Below, one piece after another: positions 62,401-64,000 of a stretch of DNA of 64,000 nt. Position 1 is the first letter of the stretch. Each line of letters opens with the position of its first letter. Source of the stretch: Balanoglossus misakiensis. Its lineage: Eukaryota > Hemichordata. The position numbers and the translations under genes are program-made. The notes beneath the pieces were generated by a model. That model ran no database searches. It worked only from the letters and a program-made list of their open reading frames with translations, and was not told where the DNA came from. Where the stretch lies: positions 1,054,001-1,118,000 of the forward strand of contig CM082597.2 in NCBI GenBank assembly GCA_040954595.2, given 5' to 3'.

Positions 62401-63701
62401 CCAGACATGGACTAGTTGTTTCCCACAAAGGCTGCCTAGTCGTAACATAGTTTGTACACTTGTAATAAAAGCCAGGCATATTGTGAATCCTGCAACATTA
62501 ATAAATTTAGAGGCGGGTTCTGCCACAGTCTGTAATTTATTGGGTGGGGTGATTGCTCGGGTCACCATGGTCTAAAACTGAAGAAAGGACGACGTCTATA
62601 AGACTATGGATGTGTTGCATGTTAGTCATGATACCCATCTTGTCCGTGGTTCCATGTTAAGAAAAGGAATATCCCACCTATTGGGGATTCTGAATAATTG
62701 TAAATTTAAATTAGTTGACCAAAACATGCATTAATGAGAAAAATGTCTGAGATCCACATTTCAGTACTTCACAAGTTAATGCGAACTCTTTTCTTTCATT
62801 TAAAATCAAGGTCAGATGTATTTAAAATTCCCAGTGAGAAAGCTTAGAACTGAACGCGATAGATTGAAAGAAACTGGACGGAAGCTAGCTTTGAAAGGGC
62901 TTTAAAACAATTTTATTGTCTTCAATTAACATGCACTCGCAAACTGCGTCCAGTTAACAGTGCATGCCAAATGAGAAAGCTTTAGTTGTCTTTTGTGTAG
63001 ACGCCACAGTATCTAAAACTTGCCATAGGACTGACAATTGCAAACCAGTAGACCAAATTCAATTCTGTTGTTTGGAAAATTCGTGCTGCGTCATCCGAAT
63101 AAAGTGGACGGAAAATGTGACGCAGTCGAATGAGTGAGGTGGCGTCATGCCTACTCAGCAGATGGTGGAAGATTTGTCCCACCCTGATCAACCTGTATTA
63201 CGTGGCCCAATATTATATGCATAGCGTCGGATCGGAGTGGGAATTAAGACAATTAACATTCTATTGTCACCACCAGGTCAAGTGTATAGCATGATTGATT
63301 TCGTGCATACTTCGCCAGGAGAAAGTTCTTTTTAAGTGGGCTTCAGACAATGAAAGTGCCATGTATCTGTGAAAACATACTCTCCATTTTACAAATATGT
63401 GCATAGCACTTTCAAATCAAATTCAGGCCTTCGATGTTCATAGTTCACCGGAAAGAAAGAGTTTGGAGGAGGGATTCGTGTAAAGAATTCGAAAATGATT
63501 CGCACATGTCTCTGAAAAACGAATCTCGCGCATCAAATCCATCTACTTCCGTTTCTCTTCCGGTAACCCAGTAACTGTTGCCGTAAAGAGGTGTGAGAGG
63601 TTTAACGACGATGAGCAAACCGCAGAGCGTGCATGATGGAGACCAGTGGCGACCCGCACCATGACAACAAAATGTGAAAAATAAATTAAATAAATTATAT
63701 A

Positions 63702-63775
63702 CAAACTCTTTCACCACCATGGTTTGGTCCAATTTTTTCCTCGCTCTATACAGTGAAATTGGGGTGAAAATGTTA
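63702..63775 (+). repeat. Dispersed repeat family R3, right-end copy
   Basis: It reads CTCTTTCACCACCATGGTTT followed by GGTCCAATTTTTTCC and ends TTGGGGTGAAAATGTTAA, so the two ends are inverted relative to each other. Confidence 0.55.
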
Positions 63776-64000
63776 ATACTCATCAAGTCATCTGGTCAAC
63801 CTGAATTATTCTCAAATCCACTGCTTTCACCCCTATCGTCCAGTCAATCGGCCCATCCATGCCACTGACAGCAACGGGGCTTCTCACCATAATGGCGACA
63901 AATGGGGGAATAACAAGATGGGATCCGTGTAATGGAAGACTTAAATTCCAAAGAGCTATTCAAGACTGATTTTCCAAGTTTCAAACAAATGTTCATTGTT

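Larger units (their letters stand above)
55975..64000. other. Right-hand region without a supported gene
   Basis: Short frames occur on both strands (for example 56602-56850 and 60333-60608 on +, 61436-61591 on +, and 58549-59030 on -). None has recognisable domains, credible exon structure or a clear partner exon. A TATA-like site lies at 56482 and an R3 repeat copy at 63702. Confidence 0.5.

Overview
The window is intron-rich animal nuclear DNA: short exons with GT-AG introns, AATAAA signals, many simple repeats and short dispersed repeats. Two complete xanthine dehydrogenase/aldehyde oxidase genes, a proteinase K-like secreted protease, a Ly6/uPAR-type protein and a single V-set Ig protein fit a marine invertebrate deuterostome (cephalochordate or ambulacrarian). 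That placement is an inference; the species cannot be fixed from the sequence.

Layout. (1) Positions 1-25534 are almost gene-free. They hold dispersed repeats, a TA-flanked MITE-like element (22541-22758), a hairpin, a possible tRNA-derived SINE, one isolated PDZ-like exon on + (17084-17174) and a possible first coding exon on - (19171-19208). (2) 25535-27768 (+): a 5-exon gene for a 231-residue GPI-anchor-type protein with two cysteine-rich Ly6/uPAR-like units. (3) 29791-32147 (+): a TATA-driven gene for a 308-residue secreted subtilase that stops 14 residues after its catalytic serine. (4) 33412-43720 (+) and 44726-54371 (-): two full 30-exon molybdo-flavoenzyme genes (1318 and 1314 aa) in tail-to-tail orientation. 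Their poly(A) signals lie about 110 bp apart. (5) 54644-55974 (-): a 3-exon gene for a 170-residue single Ig V-domain protein. (6) 55975-64000: no convincing gene.

The oxidase pair is the main point of interest. Both copies keep all eight [2Fe-2S] cysteines and the catalytic glutamate. Both have lost the residues that define xanthine/hypoxanthine binding in XDH, and the residues near the XDH NAD site also look absent. Both are therefore best read as oxidase-type enzymes of unknown substrate. Their similarity is patchy: exons 3-5 (including intron 3), 8, 13 and 29 are nearly identical, while the substrate-pocket exons (20-22) are strongly diverged. This pattern suggests gene conversion between inverted copies, or selection on the pocket. 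At least three short dispersed repeat families recur in the introns of the genes in this window.
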